From contig JAFQDM010000001.1 of NCBI GenBank assembly GCA_017416065.1, positions 1 through 42,747 of the forward strand: a DNA stretch of 42,747 nt. The letters are read 5' to 3'. Below the pieces are notes generated by a model. That model had not been told where the DNA came from. It searched no databases and was given only the letters and a program-made list of their open reading frames with translations. The DNA is from Ruminococcus sp. Its GTDB lineage: Bacteria; Bacillota; Clostridia; Oscillospirales; Acutalibacteraceae. Made by a program: the position numbers and the translations under genes. Of the stretch, positions 7,883-15,578 are shown piece after piece; within the stretch, counting starts at the first letter, position 1; every line of letters begins with the position of its first letter.

Positions 7883-8428
7883 ATGAGAGTTATAACAGGA
7901 ACTGCAAGAGGCAGAAAGCTTCAGACCCTTTCGGGGGATGACGTTCGCCCCACAACGGACAAGGTAAAGGAATCCTTGTTCTCTGCAATCCAGTTTGAGG
8001 TTGAGGGCAGAGGCTTTCTTGATCTGTTTGCAGGCAGTGGACAGATGGGCATAGAGGCACTCTCCAGAGGTGCCAAAAGCGCAACCTTTATTGACCTGAG
8101 AAAGGATGCCGTAGCCGTTGTAAGGAAGAATCTGGAGACTGTGGGCTTTGAAGACAGAGCGCAGGTAAGATGCACGGATTCCCTGATGTTCCTGCGTTCC
8201 TGCCAGGAGAAATACGGAGTTGCCTTTGTAGACCCTCCCTACGGTAAGGGGCTTGCAGAGAAGGCGCTGGAGCTGCTCCCCTCTGTTATGAATCCTGCAG
8301 GAGTTATTGTGGTGGAAACCTCAGACAAAGAGGAGCTCCCCGAAAAAGCAGGAGACTTTACCCTTGACAGAACCTACCGCTATGGTACAATAAAGGTATG
8401 GACTTACAGATGTCCCCTTGAGGACTGA
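7883..8428 (+). CDS. rsmD: 16S rRNA (guanine966-N2)-methyltransferase RsmD
   Basis: 181 aa. It starts MRVITGTARGRKL and continues VRPTTDKVKESLFSAI. The SAM-binding loop is DLFAGSGQMGIEAL (about 47-60) and the amino-methyltransferase motif is DPPY (117-120). This matches RsmD, which modifies G966 of 16S rRNA in the 30S subunit. It is directly upstream of coaD, a conserved pairing across Firmicutes; the gap is 18 nt. Confidence 0.95.
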   Translation: MRVITGTARGRKLQTLSGDDVRPTTDKVKESLFSAIQFEVEGRGFLDLFAGSGQMGIEALSRGAKSATFIDLRKDAVAVVRKNLETVGFEDRAQVRCTDSLMFLRSCQEKYGVAFVDPPYGKGLAEKALELLPSVMNPAGVIVVETSDKEELPEKAGDFTLDRTYRYGTIKVWTYRCPLED

Positions 8429-8446
8429 TGCTTGGAGGTGCAGAAT

Positions 8447-8929
8447 ATGAAAATAGCAATTTGCCCCGGTAGCTTTGACCCTGTTACCCTGGGTCATCTG
8501 GATATTATCTCCCGTGCTTCGGGACTTTTTGACAAGGTCATCGTTGCGGTGCTTTGCAATATGGACAAAAACCCCAGCTTCACCGTGCAGGAGAGGATAG
8601 AGTTCCTCAAGGAGGTTACTGCACAGTATCCCAACGTTGAGATAGACAGCTTCAGCGGTCTGCTTGTAGACTATGCAAAGGAAAAGGGAGCTGTTGCGGT
8701 TGTAAAGGGTCTGAGGGCTGTATCTGACTTTGAGTACGAGTTCCAGATGTCTATGATAAATAAAAAGCTCTACCCTCAGGTGGAGACGGTGTACCTGAAC
8801 ACCAGCCAGGATTATATGTACCTGAGCTCCAGCGTTGTGAAGCAGATCGCTTCCTTTGGAGGAGATATAAGTATGTTTGTTCCTTCGGCAATTCACGACA
8901 AAATAGTTGACAGACTGAGAAATATATGA
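8447..8929 (+). CDS. coaD: Phosphopantetheine adenylyltransferase CoaD
   Basis: 160 aa, the usual length. The nucleotidyltransferase motif PGSFDPVTLGHLDI (about 7-20) carries the HxGH-like signature. VVKGLRAVSDFEYEFQM and YLSSSVVKQIASFGGD are characteristic of CoaD. It makes dephospho-CoA from 4'-phosphopantetheine and ATP. ATG 8447 is chosen because GGAGGTG (8434-8440) precedes it; an in-frame TTG at 8432 overlaps that site. Confidence 0.97.
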   Translation: MKIAICPGSFDPVTLGHLDIISRASGLFDKVIVAVLCNMDKNPSFTVQERIEFLKEVTAQYPNVEIDSFSGLLVDYAKEKGAVAVVKGLRAVSDFEYEFQMSMINKKLYPQVETVYLNTSQDYMYLSSSVVKQIASFGGDISMFVPSAIHDKIVDRLRNI

Positions 8930-8983
8930 AATAATATAGAGTAGATATATGCTTTATTTTCAGATATGAAAGGAAGATGAGAT

Positions 8984-9460
8984 ATGAAAAGAGTAGAAGA
9001 GTTACTTCGCGAGATTCAGGAGATTATGGAGGATGCAAAGGCAGTCCCCCTTACAGGCGGTAAATCCCTTGTAGACACAGAGCAGATCATTGATATTATT
9101 GAGGAGATCCAGGATTCCATGCCCTCAGAGGTTCGTCAGGCTAAGAACATTGTTTCCGACCGCGGACAGATCATTACAGAAGCTAAGAAAGAGGCAGAGG
9201 ATATCATCCGTGCTGCTGAGGAGAAAAAGAAGAAGATGGTTGAGCAGAGCGAGATCGTTCGCGAGGCACACGAGAGAGCAAATGAGATCATCAACACGGC
9301 AAAGGCTCAGTCCTCCCAGATGCGCAAGAGTGCGGCTGATTTTGTTGAGGACGTTATGAAGCAGACGGACGAGGCCATCACCACTCAGCTTACAGAGCTC
9401 AGAAAGACCCGCCAGAACATTAAAATGGCAAACAAAACAGGCACGGGTGCCAATATGTAA
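8984..9460 (+). CDS. Conserved coiled-coil protein of the coaD locus (ATP synthase b-like)
   Basis: 158 aa, hydrophilic, with no signal peptide or membrane segment. Residues about 40-145 are charged and helical, with stretches such as EAKKEAEDIIRAAEEKKKKM and REAHERANEIINTAKAQS. These resemble the coiled coil of F0 b-subunits and DivIVA-like proteins. Proteins of this type downstream of coaD in Clostridia are annotated only as ATPase-like or hypothetical. Without a membrane anchor it is not an ATP synthase subunit. Function unknown; a scaffolding role is possible. GGAAG precedes the ATG, and a strong terminator closes the uvrC-rsmD-coaD block after it. Confidence 0.75.
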   Translation: MKRVEELLREIQEIMEDAKAVPLTGGKSLVDTEQIIDIIEEIQDSMPSEVRQAKNIVSDRGQIITEAKKEAEDIIRAAEEKKKKMVEQSEIVREAHERANEIINTAKAQSSQMRKSAADFVEDVMKQTDEAITTQLTELRKTRQNIKMANKTGTGANM

Positions 9461-9515
9461 TATTTGTAATCTTTTTGAGGATTACACAAAACCAAACATT
9501 CGTTCTATAAATTCA

Positions 9516-9554
9516 GGCGTAATCGTGGGTTTCCCATGGTTACGCCCTTTTTTT
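9516..9554 (+). terminator. Intrinsic terminator upstream of mraZ
   Basis: GGCGTAATCGTGGG (9516-9529) pairs with CCCATGGTTACGCC (9533-9546), including two G-U wobbles, around a 3-nt loop. A run of T follows. Confidence 0.9.
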
Positions 9555-9611
9555 GTCTATTATGCGGTAAAAAATAAATGTAATATTGGTAAAAAAGTCG
9601 TAATCTTTATC

Positions 9612-9640
9612 TTGCAATTTTGAAACCGTTGTATTATAAT
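9612..9640 (+). promoter_or_regulatory. Promoter of the dcw cluster (Pmra)
   Basis: TTGCAA (9612-9617), 17-bp spacer, TATAAT (9635-9640). Transcription should start near 9647, immediately before the TGGCA repeats. Confidence 0.85.
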
Positions 9641-9651
9641 ATACCTATCGG

Positions 9652-9686
9652 TGGCATTTGGTGTATCTATGTGGCACAAAATGGCA
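9652..9686 (+). promoter_or_regulatory. Probable MraZ operator: TGGCA direct repeats at 10-bp spacing
   Basis: TGGCA occurs at 9652-9656, 9672-9676 and 9682-9686, with a degenerate TGTAT at 9662-9666, so four boxes lie at an exact 10-bp period. MraZ proteins bind runs of TGGG-like direct repeats separated by 5 nt upstream of their own gene. The phase and position fit; the box sequence is a variant. Confidence 0.75.
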
Positions 9687-9721
9687 CGAAAACGGTCGAA
9701 ATGAAGGGATGGTGGGGACGA

Positions 9722-10150
9722 GTGTTCACAGGTATTACTTATCAGAGCATGGACAGCAAGGGCCGTGTCATTCTGCCCCAGAAATTCCGCGAAGAGCTGG
9801 GTGACAGCTTTTACGTTACCAACGGCTTCAACAACAAGTACCGTTGCATACAGATCATGGCTTGCGGGGAGTTTGACAGACTGCGCAATCAGATAAGAGA
9901 GCTGCCTGCCATAAGGGCAATCAAGCTTCAGCATATTCTTGTGGCTCCTGCCACAGAGGTTTCTCCCAATTCACAGGGAAGGATTCAGATCCCTCAGGCA
10001 TTGCGTGAGGGTGCCGGGTTTACAAAGGAGCTTGTGGTTCTGGGAATGGATACCAGAATCGAGATATGGGACAAAGAGACCTACAACGAGTTTATGGCAG
10101 AGACTATGGAAGAGTCCTTTGAAGAGGCTCTGGAACTTCTGAGGCTTTAA
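9722..10150 (+). CDS. mraZ: Transcriptional regulator MraZ
   Basis: 142 aa from GTG 9722: VFTGITYQSMDSKGRVILPQ starts the first AbrB-like half and SPNSQGRIQIPQALRE marks the second, the double SpoVT/AbrB fold of MraZ. The GTG start fits the family (usually MFxGxY) and follows a G-rich ribosome site (9711-9717). A longer reading from 9620 is excluded because it would begin upstream of the predicted transcription start and run through the operator. MraZ forms an octameric or dodecameric ring and represses its own dcw operon. Confidence 0.95.
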   Translation: MFTGITYQSMDSKGRVILPQKFREELGDSFYVTNGFNNKYRCIQIMACGEFDRLRNQIRELPAIRAIKLQHILVAPATEVSPNSQGRIQIPQALREGAGFTKELVVLGMDTRIEIWDKETYNEFMAETMEESFEEALELLRL

Positions 10151-10151
10151 T

Positions 10152-11075
10152 ATGGAATTCAGGCATTTATCCGTACTGCTGAGCGAGACCATAGAGGGAC
10201 TCAACGTGAAGCCTGACGGCATATACGTTGACGGCACCGCAGGCGGCGGAGGACATTCATCCGAGATACTTAAAAGGCTTAAAAGCGGAAAGCTCTACTC
10301 CATTGACCGTGACCCGGATGCCATAAAGACAGTAAGTGAAAGATTCAAAAATGAGCCCTGCAGCGTTATAGTCAAGGGTCGCTTCGGAGATATGAAGCAG
10401 CTTCTTGAGGAGCGCGGTGTGAGCAGTGTTGACGGAGTGCTTCTTGATATAGGAGTTTCTTCCCATCAATTGGACACGGCAAGCCGTGGGTTTTCATTTC
10501 ACGAGGATGCACCTCTTGATATGAGAATGAGCCAGGAGGGACAGACGGCGGCACAGCTTGTAAACACCCTGCCCTTTGCAGAACTTGCAAGGATAATCGG
10601 CACCTACGGAGAAGATAAATACGCCGCCTCCATAGCAAGGGCTATAATAAGAAACAGAGAAGAAAAAGAGATAGAAACCACATTGGAGCTGGCAGAGATA
10701 ATAAAGTCTGCTGTGCCCCAGAAGGTGAGAAGGGAAGGTCACCCTGCCCGCCAGACCTTCCAGGCTCTGAGGATTGCCGTAAACGACGAGTTCGGGGAGC
10801 TTGAGAGAGGGCTTGAATCCGCATTTGAGATGCTGAAGCCCGGCGGAAGGCTTGCGGTCATCACCTTCCATTCCATAGAGGACAGAATCACAAAGCAGGC
10901 AATGCAAAGGTGGTGCACGGGCTGCACCTGCCCGCCTGATTTCCCTGTTTGTGTGTGCGGCAACAAGCCAAAGGCAAAGCTTGTGAACCGCAAGCCCTTG
11001 ACCGCAAGTGCAGAGGAGCTTGCGCAGAACAGCAGAAGCAGAAGTGCAAAGCTTCGCGTGTGTGAGAAGCTTTGA
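10152..11075 (+). CDS. rsmH: 16S rRNA (cytosine1402-N4)-methyltransferase RsmH (MraW)
   Basis: 307 aa. The N-terminus EFRHLSVLLSETIEGL and the SAM loop DGTAGGGGHSSEIL (about 27-40) are typical. GVLLDIGVSSHQLD, GFSFHEDAPLDMRM and VITFHSIEDRITK complete the RsmH signature. It methylates C1402 at the ribosomal P-site. It starts 1 nt after the mraZ stop, with GAGG overlapping the end of mraZ, so the pair is translationally coupled. Confidence 0.97.
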   Translation: MEFRHLSVLLSETIEGLNVKPDGIYVDGTAGGGGHSSEILKRLKSGKLYSIDRDPDAIKTVSERFKNEPCSVIVKGRFGDMKQLLEERGVSSVDGVLLDIGVSSHQLDTASRGFSFHEDAPLDMRMSQEGQTAAQLVNTLPFAELARIIGTYGEDKYAASIARAIIRNREEKEIETTLELAEIIKSAVPQKVRREGHPARQTFQALRIAVNDEFGELERGLESAFEMLKPGGRLAVITFHSIEDRITKQAMQRWCTGCTCPPDFPVCVCGNKPKAKLVNRKPLTASAEELAQNSRSRSAKLRVCEKL

Positions 11076-11119
11076 AGATAAAGGTATAGATACAAACTGA
11101 TTATTAAGGGGAATGTGTA

Positions 11120-11656
11120 ATGGCTTACAGCGCATATGCGGCTCAGAGCAGAGGCTACGACCTGAGCTTGTTTGAAACAAGCGGAACGGCTGCCAGAAAG
11201 CCTTCTGTGAAAAAAACAAAGAAAAAGACCTATGCACATAAGAATAATATAGTTGAACTGCCCGAGATGAACGTAGACAAGACCCTTCGCAGAAAGCACA
11301 ACCCGGCAAGTCTTATTGCGGGCTTTGTTATGGTGGGTGTGATAGCGGTGATCGTGGGTATCATCATTCACGGACAGGTTCAGCTTGCAGAGATAAACCA
11401 GCAGATCGCAACTGCACAGCAGGTGCTTACGGAGAAAGAAAGCGAGCACAATCAGATGCAGGCAAGGGTAGAGGGCTTCCTCTCCACAGCCGCCGTTGAG
11501 GAATGTGCAAGGACAGAGCTTGGTATGGCAAAGGCCACAAATCAGCAGAAGGAATACATCAGCCTGGAAACAGGCGACAAAGCAGAAGTTTATATTCAGG
11601 AAAACAGCAACATCTTCACAAAGATTGGAGATTTTCTGGGTTCCCTGTGGTCATAA
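11120..11656 (+). CDS. ftsL: FtsL/DivIC-like septum protein with long basic cytoplasmic tail
   Basis: 178 aa. A cytoplasmic N-terminal tail of about 60 residues is basic (VKKTKKKTYAHKNN). One transmembrane helix follows at about 62-84 (ASLIAGFVMVGVIAVIVGII), then an extracytoplasmic coiled coil (about 88-125, AEINQQIATAQQVLTEKESE) and ECARTELGMAKATNQQKEYI, the usual end of FtsL/DivIC proteins. FtsL family members bridge FtsQ and the FtsWI synthase. The position after rsmH supports ftsL. Family sequence conservation is low, so the symbol rests on architecture and synteny. Confidence 0.8.
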   Translation: MAYSAYAAQSRGYDLSLFETSGTAARKPSVKKTKKKTYAHKNNIVELPEMNVDKTLRRKHNPASLIAGFVMVGVIAVIVGIIIHGQVQLAEINQQIATAQQVLTEKESEHNQMQARVEGFLSTAAVEECARTELGMAKATNQQKEYISLETGDKAEVYIQENSNIFTKIGDFLGSLWS

Positions 11657-11725
11657 CATACGTTTATCCTTAATAAGTATGTTATGTATGGATGAGAGTT
11701 GAGATTTTTGTCTTAACTCTTTTTC
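11652..11725 (+). terminator. Two hairpins between ftsL and the PBP gene, the second terminator-like
   Basis: CATAACATAC (11652-11661) and GTATGTTATG (11677-11686) are a perfect 10-bp inverted repeat that includes the ftsL stop. Next, AGAGTTGAGA (11695-11704) pairs with TCTTAACTCT (11711-11720) around TTTTTG and is followed by TTTTC. The second looks like a modest terminator, which would split the dcw cluster into two transcripts. A weak promoter candidate TTGTCT-17-TATATA (11708-11736) overlaps it. Confidence 0.55.
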
Positions 11726-11804
11726 TGCTATATATAAGACCCGAATTTTTGGTGTTCTGTGAGTTGCTCACAGGCTTTCACCACTTGGAGAGGAGATGAA
11801 ACGT

Positions 11805-14036
11805 ATGGCAAAAGGAAAAAAGCAGACCTTTAAAAGCAGGTCCAACGTTCTTCTTGCTATAATTCTTATATTGGGCTTCGGAGCCGCTGTGTGCAGACTT
11901 GGATATCTGCAGATCTTCCAGGCAAACGAGCTCCAGCAGAGCGCTGTTAATCAGCAGCTTACGGATACCACCCTTTCTGCAAAGCGCGGTACAATCTACG
12001 ATGCAAACAAAAAGGTGCTTGCAATCTCCGCTTCCGTGTGGAGGGTGGTGCTTGCACCCGTGTATCTTGAGGATGATACCCAGCGCAGGATAGTTGCAGA
12101 CGGACTTTCTGAGATAGTGGACGTGGACAGAGAGACCATATTCGAGAAATCTCAGCAGAACAGCTATTACGTAGAAATAAAGCGTCAGGTGGAGTCGGAT
12201 GTCAGAGAAAAGGTGCTTGAGTTTATGGATAAGCTGGAGAATGAGCACGACATCAACTCTCAGTGCATCTTTATGATAGAGGACTACAAGCGCTATTACC
12301 CTTACGGAGATCTGGCAGCATCCGTTATCGGCTTTACGGGCTCAGACGACCAGGGACTGTGGGGCATAGAGTACCAGTATGACGAGGCGCTGACGGGAAC
12401 TCCCGGCAGACTTGTGACCGCCACCAACGCTCACGGCACGGCCATGCCCTTCCAGTACAGTCAGAATATTGAGGCGCAGGACGGCAACTCCCTGGTGCTG
12501 ACCATAGATGAAACCATTCAGCAGATCGCAGAAAAATATATGGCTCAGGCAATAGAGGAGCACGCAGTCTATAACCGCGGTGTGTGCATCATTATGGACG
12601 TAAACACAGGTGCGGTCAAGTGTATGGCATCCGTAGGCGGATTTGATCTGAACGACCCCTTCACTCTGCCTGAGGAGCTGGAGAAAGAAATAGACACCAT
12701 TGCAGACGATACTGAGAGAAGTCAGGCATACAACGAAGCCTTGGGTAAGCTTTGGAGAAACAAAGCACTCAGCGATACCTATTATCCCGGTTCGGTATTC
12801 AAGATGTTCACCGCCGCCATGGCTGTGGAGGAGGGACTTGTAAACGAGGAGTCCACCTTCTACTGCGACGGTTCATATACGGTAACAGGTCAGACCATGG
12901 GCTGTCATCTGCGCTCGGGCCACGGTACTCAGAGCTTCCGCGACAGCATCAAAAACTCCTGCAACCCTGCTTTTATGCAGATCGGCGAGAAGGTAGGAGC
13001 CAAGCTCTTCTGGCAGTATTACCAGGCCTTCGGCTTCTCTGAGCCTACGGGCATTGACCTGCCCGGCGAAGCAGGAGACATCTTCTTCTCAGAGGATGGC
13101 ACAATGCTTCCCGTAAACCTGGCAACAGCCTCCTTCGGACAGAACTTTGCTGTCACTCCCATTCAGGTTGCAACTGCTGTGTGTGCAATTGCAAACGGCG
13201 GATACATAGTTCAGCCCCACGTGGTATCTCATATTCTGGACGAAGACGGAAACGTTGTGAGCACTACCTCAACAGAGGTCAAGCGCCAGGCGATCTCTTC
13301 AGAAACAGCAGCTCTTATCTCTGATATTCTGGAGGAAAATGCGGTTTCGGGCTCAGGTAAGAACGGCTACGTTGCAGGCTACAGAGTTGCAGGCAAAACA
13401 GGTACATCTGAGAAAAAGAACGACTCAAACGGTGACGGAATAGACGACTACATTGCTTCCTTCTGCGGCTTTGCTCCTGCAGAGAATGCAGAGGTTGTGT
13501 GTCTTGTGTTCTTTGATACACCCACAGGCGCTGCCTATTACGGAAGCCAGGTTGCTGCTCCCGTTTACGCCCAGATAATGTCAGAGGTTCTGCCCTATCT
13601 GCAGGTTGCAACCCAGTACACGGAGGATGAGCTTGCGGCAATGGATAAAACAGCAGGCACCTACGTGGGAATGAGCCTGAGTGAGGCTCAGGCAAGCGCA
13701 GAGGCAGAGGGCTTTACCACCTCGGTCAAGGGTGACGGAGACGTAGTTCTTGCTCAGGTACCCGGTGCCGGAACGTCTATCCCCAGAGGGGGCAACGTGG
13801 TGCTTTATACGGACGAATCAAGTGCCTCCAGTCAGGTAGAGGTTCCCGACCTTACGGGCTACAGCATATACGACGTGAACTACCTTGCATCTGTGTATGA
13901 TATAAACATAAGTATGACAGGTGCCACAACCTCCGCAATGAGTGTATCTACATCGCAAAGTATTCCTGCGGGTACGCTTGTCTCTCCCGGTACGGTTGTG
14001 AAGATCACCTTTACTGCAGGCGGAGTAAGCGACTAA
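11805..14036 (+). CDS. Class B penicillin-binding protein with two PASTA domains (FtsI/SpoVD type)
   Basis: 743 aa. One N-terminal transmembrane helix (about 12-35) is followed by a dimerisation domain. The transpeptidase has catalytic SVFK (Ser330), SCN (385-387) and KTG (531-533, AGKTGTSEKK). Two PASTA repeats (about 612-743) include GMSLSEAQASAEAEGF and VPDLTGYSIYDVNYLAS. It should cross-link septal peptidoglycan together with the FtsW-like protein. The start at ATG 11805 is chosen because AGGAG (11791-11795) lies 9 nt upstream; the ATG at 11796 abuts that site. PASTA tails occur on both FtsI-type and SpoVD-type enzymes, and only one such gene lies in this cluster, so I give no symbol. Confidence 0.93.
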   Translation: MAKGKKQTFKSRSNVLLAIILILGFGAAVCRLGYLQIFQANELQQSAVNQQLTDTTLSAKRGTIYDANKKVLAISASVWRVVLAPVYLEDDTQRRIVADGLSEIVDVDRETIFEKSQQNSYYVEIKRQVESDVREKVLEFMDKLENEHDINSQCIFMIEDYKRYYPYGDLAASVIGFTGSDDQGLWGIEYQYDEALTGTPGRLVTATNAHGTAMPFQYSQNIEAQDGNSLVLTIDETIQQIAEKYMAQAIEEHAVYNRGVCIIMDVNTGAVKCMASVGGFDLNDPFTLPEELEKEIDTIADDTERSQAYNEALGKLWRNKALSDTYYPGSVFKMFTAAMAVEEGLVNEESTFYCDGSYTVTGQTMGCHLRSGHGTQSFRDSIKNSCNPAFMQIGEKVGAKLFWQYYQAFGFSEPTGIDLPGEAGDIFFSEDGTMLPVNLATASFGQNFAVTPIQVATAVCAIANGGYIVQPHVVSHILDEDGNVVSTTSTEVKRQAISSETAALISDILEENAVSGSGKNGYVAGYRVAGKTGTSEKKNDSNGDGIDDYIASFCGFAPAENAEVVCLVFFDTPTGAAYYGSQVAAPVYAQIMSEVLPYLQVATQYTEDELAAMDKTAGTYVGMSLSEAQASAEAEGFTTSVKGDGDVVLAQVPGAGTSIPRGGNVVLYTDESSASSQVEVPDLTGYSIYDVNYLASVYDINISMTGATTSAMSVSTSQSIPAGTLVSPGTVVKITFTAGGVSD

Positions 14037-14061
14037 GGCACGCCTATAAATCGGAGGAAAT

Positions 14062-14502
14062 ATGATTACAGATAAACTTACAATTTTCGGTGACAGAGAA
14101 GATGTAACCAATATTTGTGATTTACTCAGCAAATGCGGCTGTCACCTTGAGTCTGAGGCAAAGGATACTGTACTGTATGTATCAGAGGTACCCGACAACA
14201 CAGCTTACCCCGAGTCTGTCTGTGTTGTTTTGCCACATGAGCTCAGAGAGAGGGTAAGCGGCGGCAGAATAACTACATATTCGGAGAAAGACAGTAATGC
14301 AGATGTGACACTCCTTAATCTGCAGAAGAGAGAGACTGCCTTTTGCTTTGAGGTGCTTTGCGGTGCCTCTATGAGCAGGGTGTTTGTGCCCTACGGCAAG
14401 GGCTACACCTGCTTGCAGGTGCTTGCAGGCATAAGCGTGCTGTGTGCATGGGGAGTTTCTGCTCTTGATGCTGTTTCAAAAATAAATTCAATTCTTAAAT
14501 AA
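14062..14502 (+). CDS. Small unknown protein resembling the end of a Mur-ligase central domain
   Basis: 146 aa, soluble, no signal peptide, preceded by GGAGG. It sits between the PBP gene and mraY, exactly where murE and murF occur in most dcw clusters. Its second half reads RITTYSEKDSNADVTLLNLQ, TAFCFEVL, a short gap, VFVPYGKGYTCLQVLAGISV and CAWGVSALDAV. This order matches the end of the Mur ligase central domain: the ITY(G)-AD strand, the F-x-L/V strands, a P-x-x-G-x-x-N turn, then an ALAA...GV helix. There is no GxxGKTTT ATP loop and no C-terminal ligase domain, and the usual HN-x-x-N is replaced by YTCLQ. It cannot be an active ligase on this evidence. Homology is inferred from pattern only. 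Confidence 0.5.
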   Translation: MITDKLTIFGDREDVTNICDLLSKCGCHLESEAKDTVLYVSEVPDNTAYPESVCVVLPHELRERVSGGRITTYSEKDSNADVTLLNLQKRETAFCFEVLCGASMSRVFVPYGKGYTCLQVLAGISVLCAWGVSALDAVSKINSILK

Positions 14503-14517
14503 AGGAAGGTAAAGATT

Positions 14518-15537
14518 ATGGAAAACTGTTTGTGGGCTTTGGGCACGGCCATTGTTGCATTTTTGATCTCAAGCTTGCTGGGAAGATTTCTGATACCTTT
14601 TCTTCACAAGCTGAAGTTTGGTCAGACTATACTTGAGATAGGTCCCGATTGGCACAAGAAAAAGCAGGGTACTCCCACCATGGGCGGCATAATGTTCATT
14701 GTTGCGATACTTGTTTCTACAGCACTTTTTTACGGTGCAAGGATAGCCACATCTTCCGTGTTGGTTTTGGAGCAGTGGAACATTTGCATAGGACTTGTGA
14801 TGGCTCTCTGCTATGGCATTATCGGCTTTATTGACGACTACATCAAGGTAGTAAAGAAGCGCAACCTGGGACTTACTGCAGTTCAGAAGCTTGTTATGCA
14901 GTTTTCTGTTGCAATTCTCTATCTGCTTGCTTTGCGCTACTTGGGTAAAGACGCAGGACTTACCTCTACGTTCATTCCCTTCGTAGGCTCTGTGGAGTTG
15001 GGATGGTTTTACTATGTGATCGCTTCAATTGTGATCGTGGGTATTGTGAATGCCACAAACCTTACAGACGGTATTGACGGCCTTGACGGCTCCATCACCT
15101 TCTTTGCGGCAATCATTATGATGCTTATGTCCAGTATGCTCAGCAACATAGGCGGAGTTATAGAGAGTGCTGCACTTGCCGGCGGATGCCTGGGCTTCCT
15201 TGTGTGGAATTTCCACCCTGCAAAGGTATTTATGGGAGATACAGGCTCACTTTTCCTGGGCGGTATGGTGTGCTCCGTGCTCTTTGCGCTGGATGTTCCC
15301 GTGTTGGTGCTTCTTATCGGCATCGTTTACCTTGCAGAGATGTTCTCCGTGGTGCTTCAGGTTGGGTACTTTAAGCTTACTCACGGCAAGAGACTCTTTA
15401 AGATGAGCCCCATCCATCATCACTTTGAGATGTGTGGCTGGAGCGAGGTCAAGATAGTATGTGTGTTCAGCCTTGTGACGGTAATCGCAGGCGTTTTGGC
15501 AGCTGTGCTCACATACTTCGGCGTTGTTAATTTCTAA
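14518..15537 (+). CDS. mraY: Phospho-N-acetylmuramoyl-pentapeptide transferase MraY
   Basis: 339 aa, about ten membrane helices. The signature motifs are all present: HKKKQGTPTMGGIMF, FIDDYIKVVKKRNLGL (Asp pair), NLTDGIDGLDG (catalytic loop), FHPAKVFMGDTGSLFLGG and the histidine loop MSPIHHHFEMCGW. MraY transfers phospho-MurNAc-pentapeptide to undecaprenyl phosphate to make lipid I, which MurG (16877) turns into lipid II. AAGGAAGGT precedes the ATG, 15 nt after the preceding stop. Confidence 0.98.
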   Translation: MENCLWALGTAIVAFLISSLLGRFLIPFLHKLKFGQTILEIGPDWHKKKQGTPTMGGIMFIVAILVSTALFYGARIATSSVLVLEQWNICIGLVMALCYGIIGFIDDYIKVVKKRNLGLTAVQKLVMQFSVAILYLLALRYLGKDAGLTSTFIPFVGSVELGWFYYVIASIVIVGIVNATNLTDGIDGLDGSITFFAAIIMMLMSSMLSNIGGVIESAALAGGCLGFLVWNFHPAKVFMGDTGSLFLGGMVCSVLFALDVPVLVLLIGIVYLAEMFSVVLQVGYFKLTHGKRLFKMSPIHHHFEMCGWSEVKIVCVFSLVTVIAGVLAAVLTYFGVVNF

Positions 15538-15578
15538 GGCTGATGCCTTTGCAAAATCTTTTTGACAGGAGGGATACA

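Noticed and set aside
9620-9721. N-terminal extension of MraZ by 34 residues
   Set aside because: It would begin upstream of the predicted transcription start and translate the TGGCA operator repeats; family alignment begins at GTG 9722.
10494-11309. 271-codon minus-strand frame opposite rsmH/ftsL
   Set aside because: Antisense shadow; rsmH has full family motifs on the plus strand.
15543-15578. Upstream ATG of ftsW adding 12 residues
   Set aside because: No ribosome site, while AGGAGGG lies 5 nt before ATG 15579.
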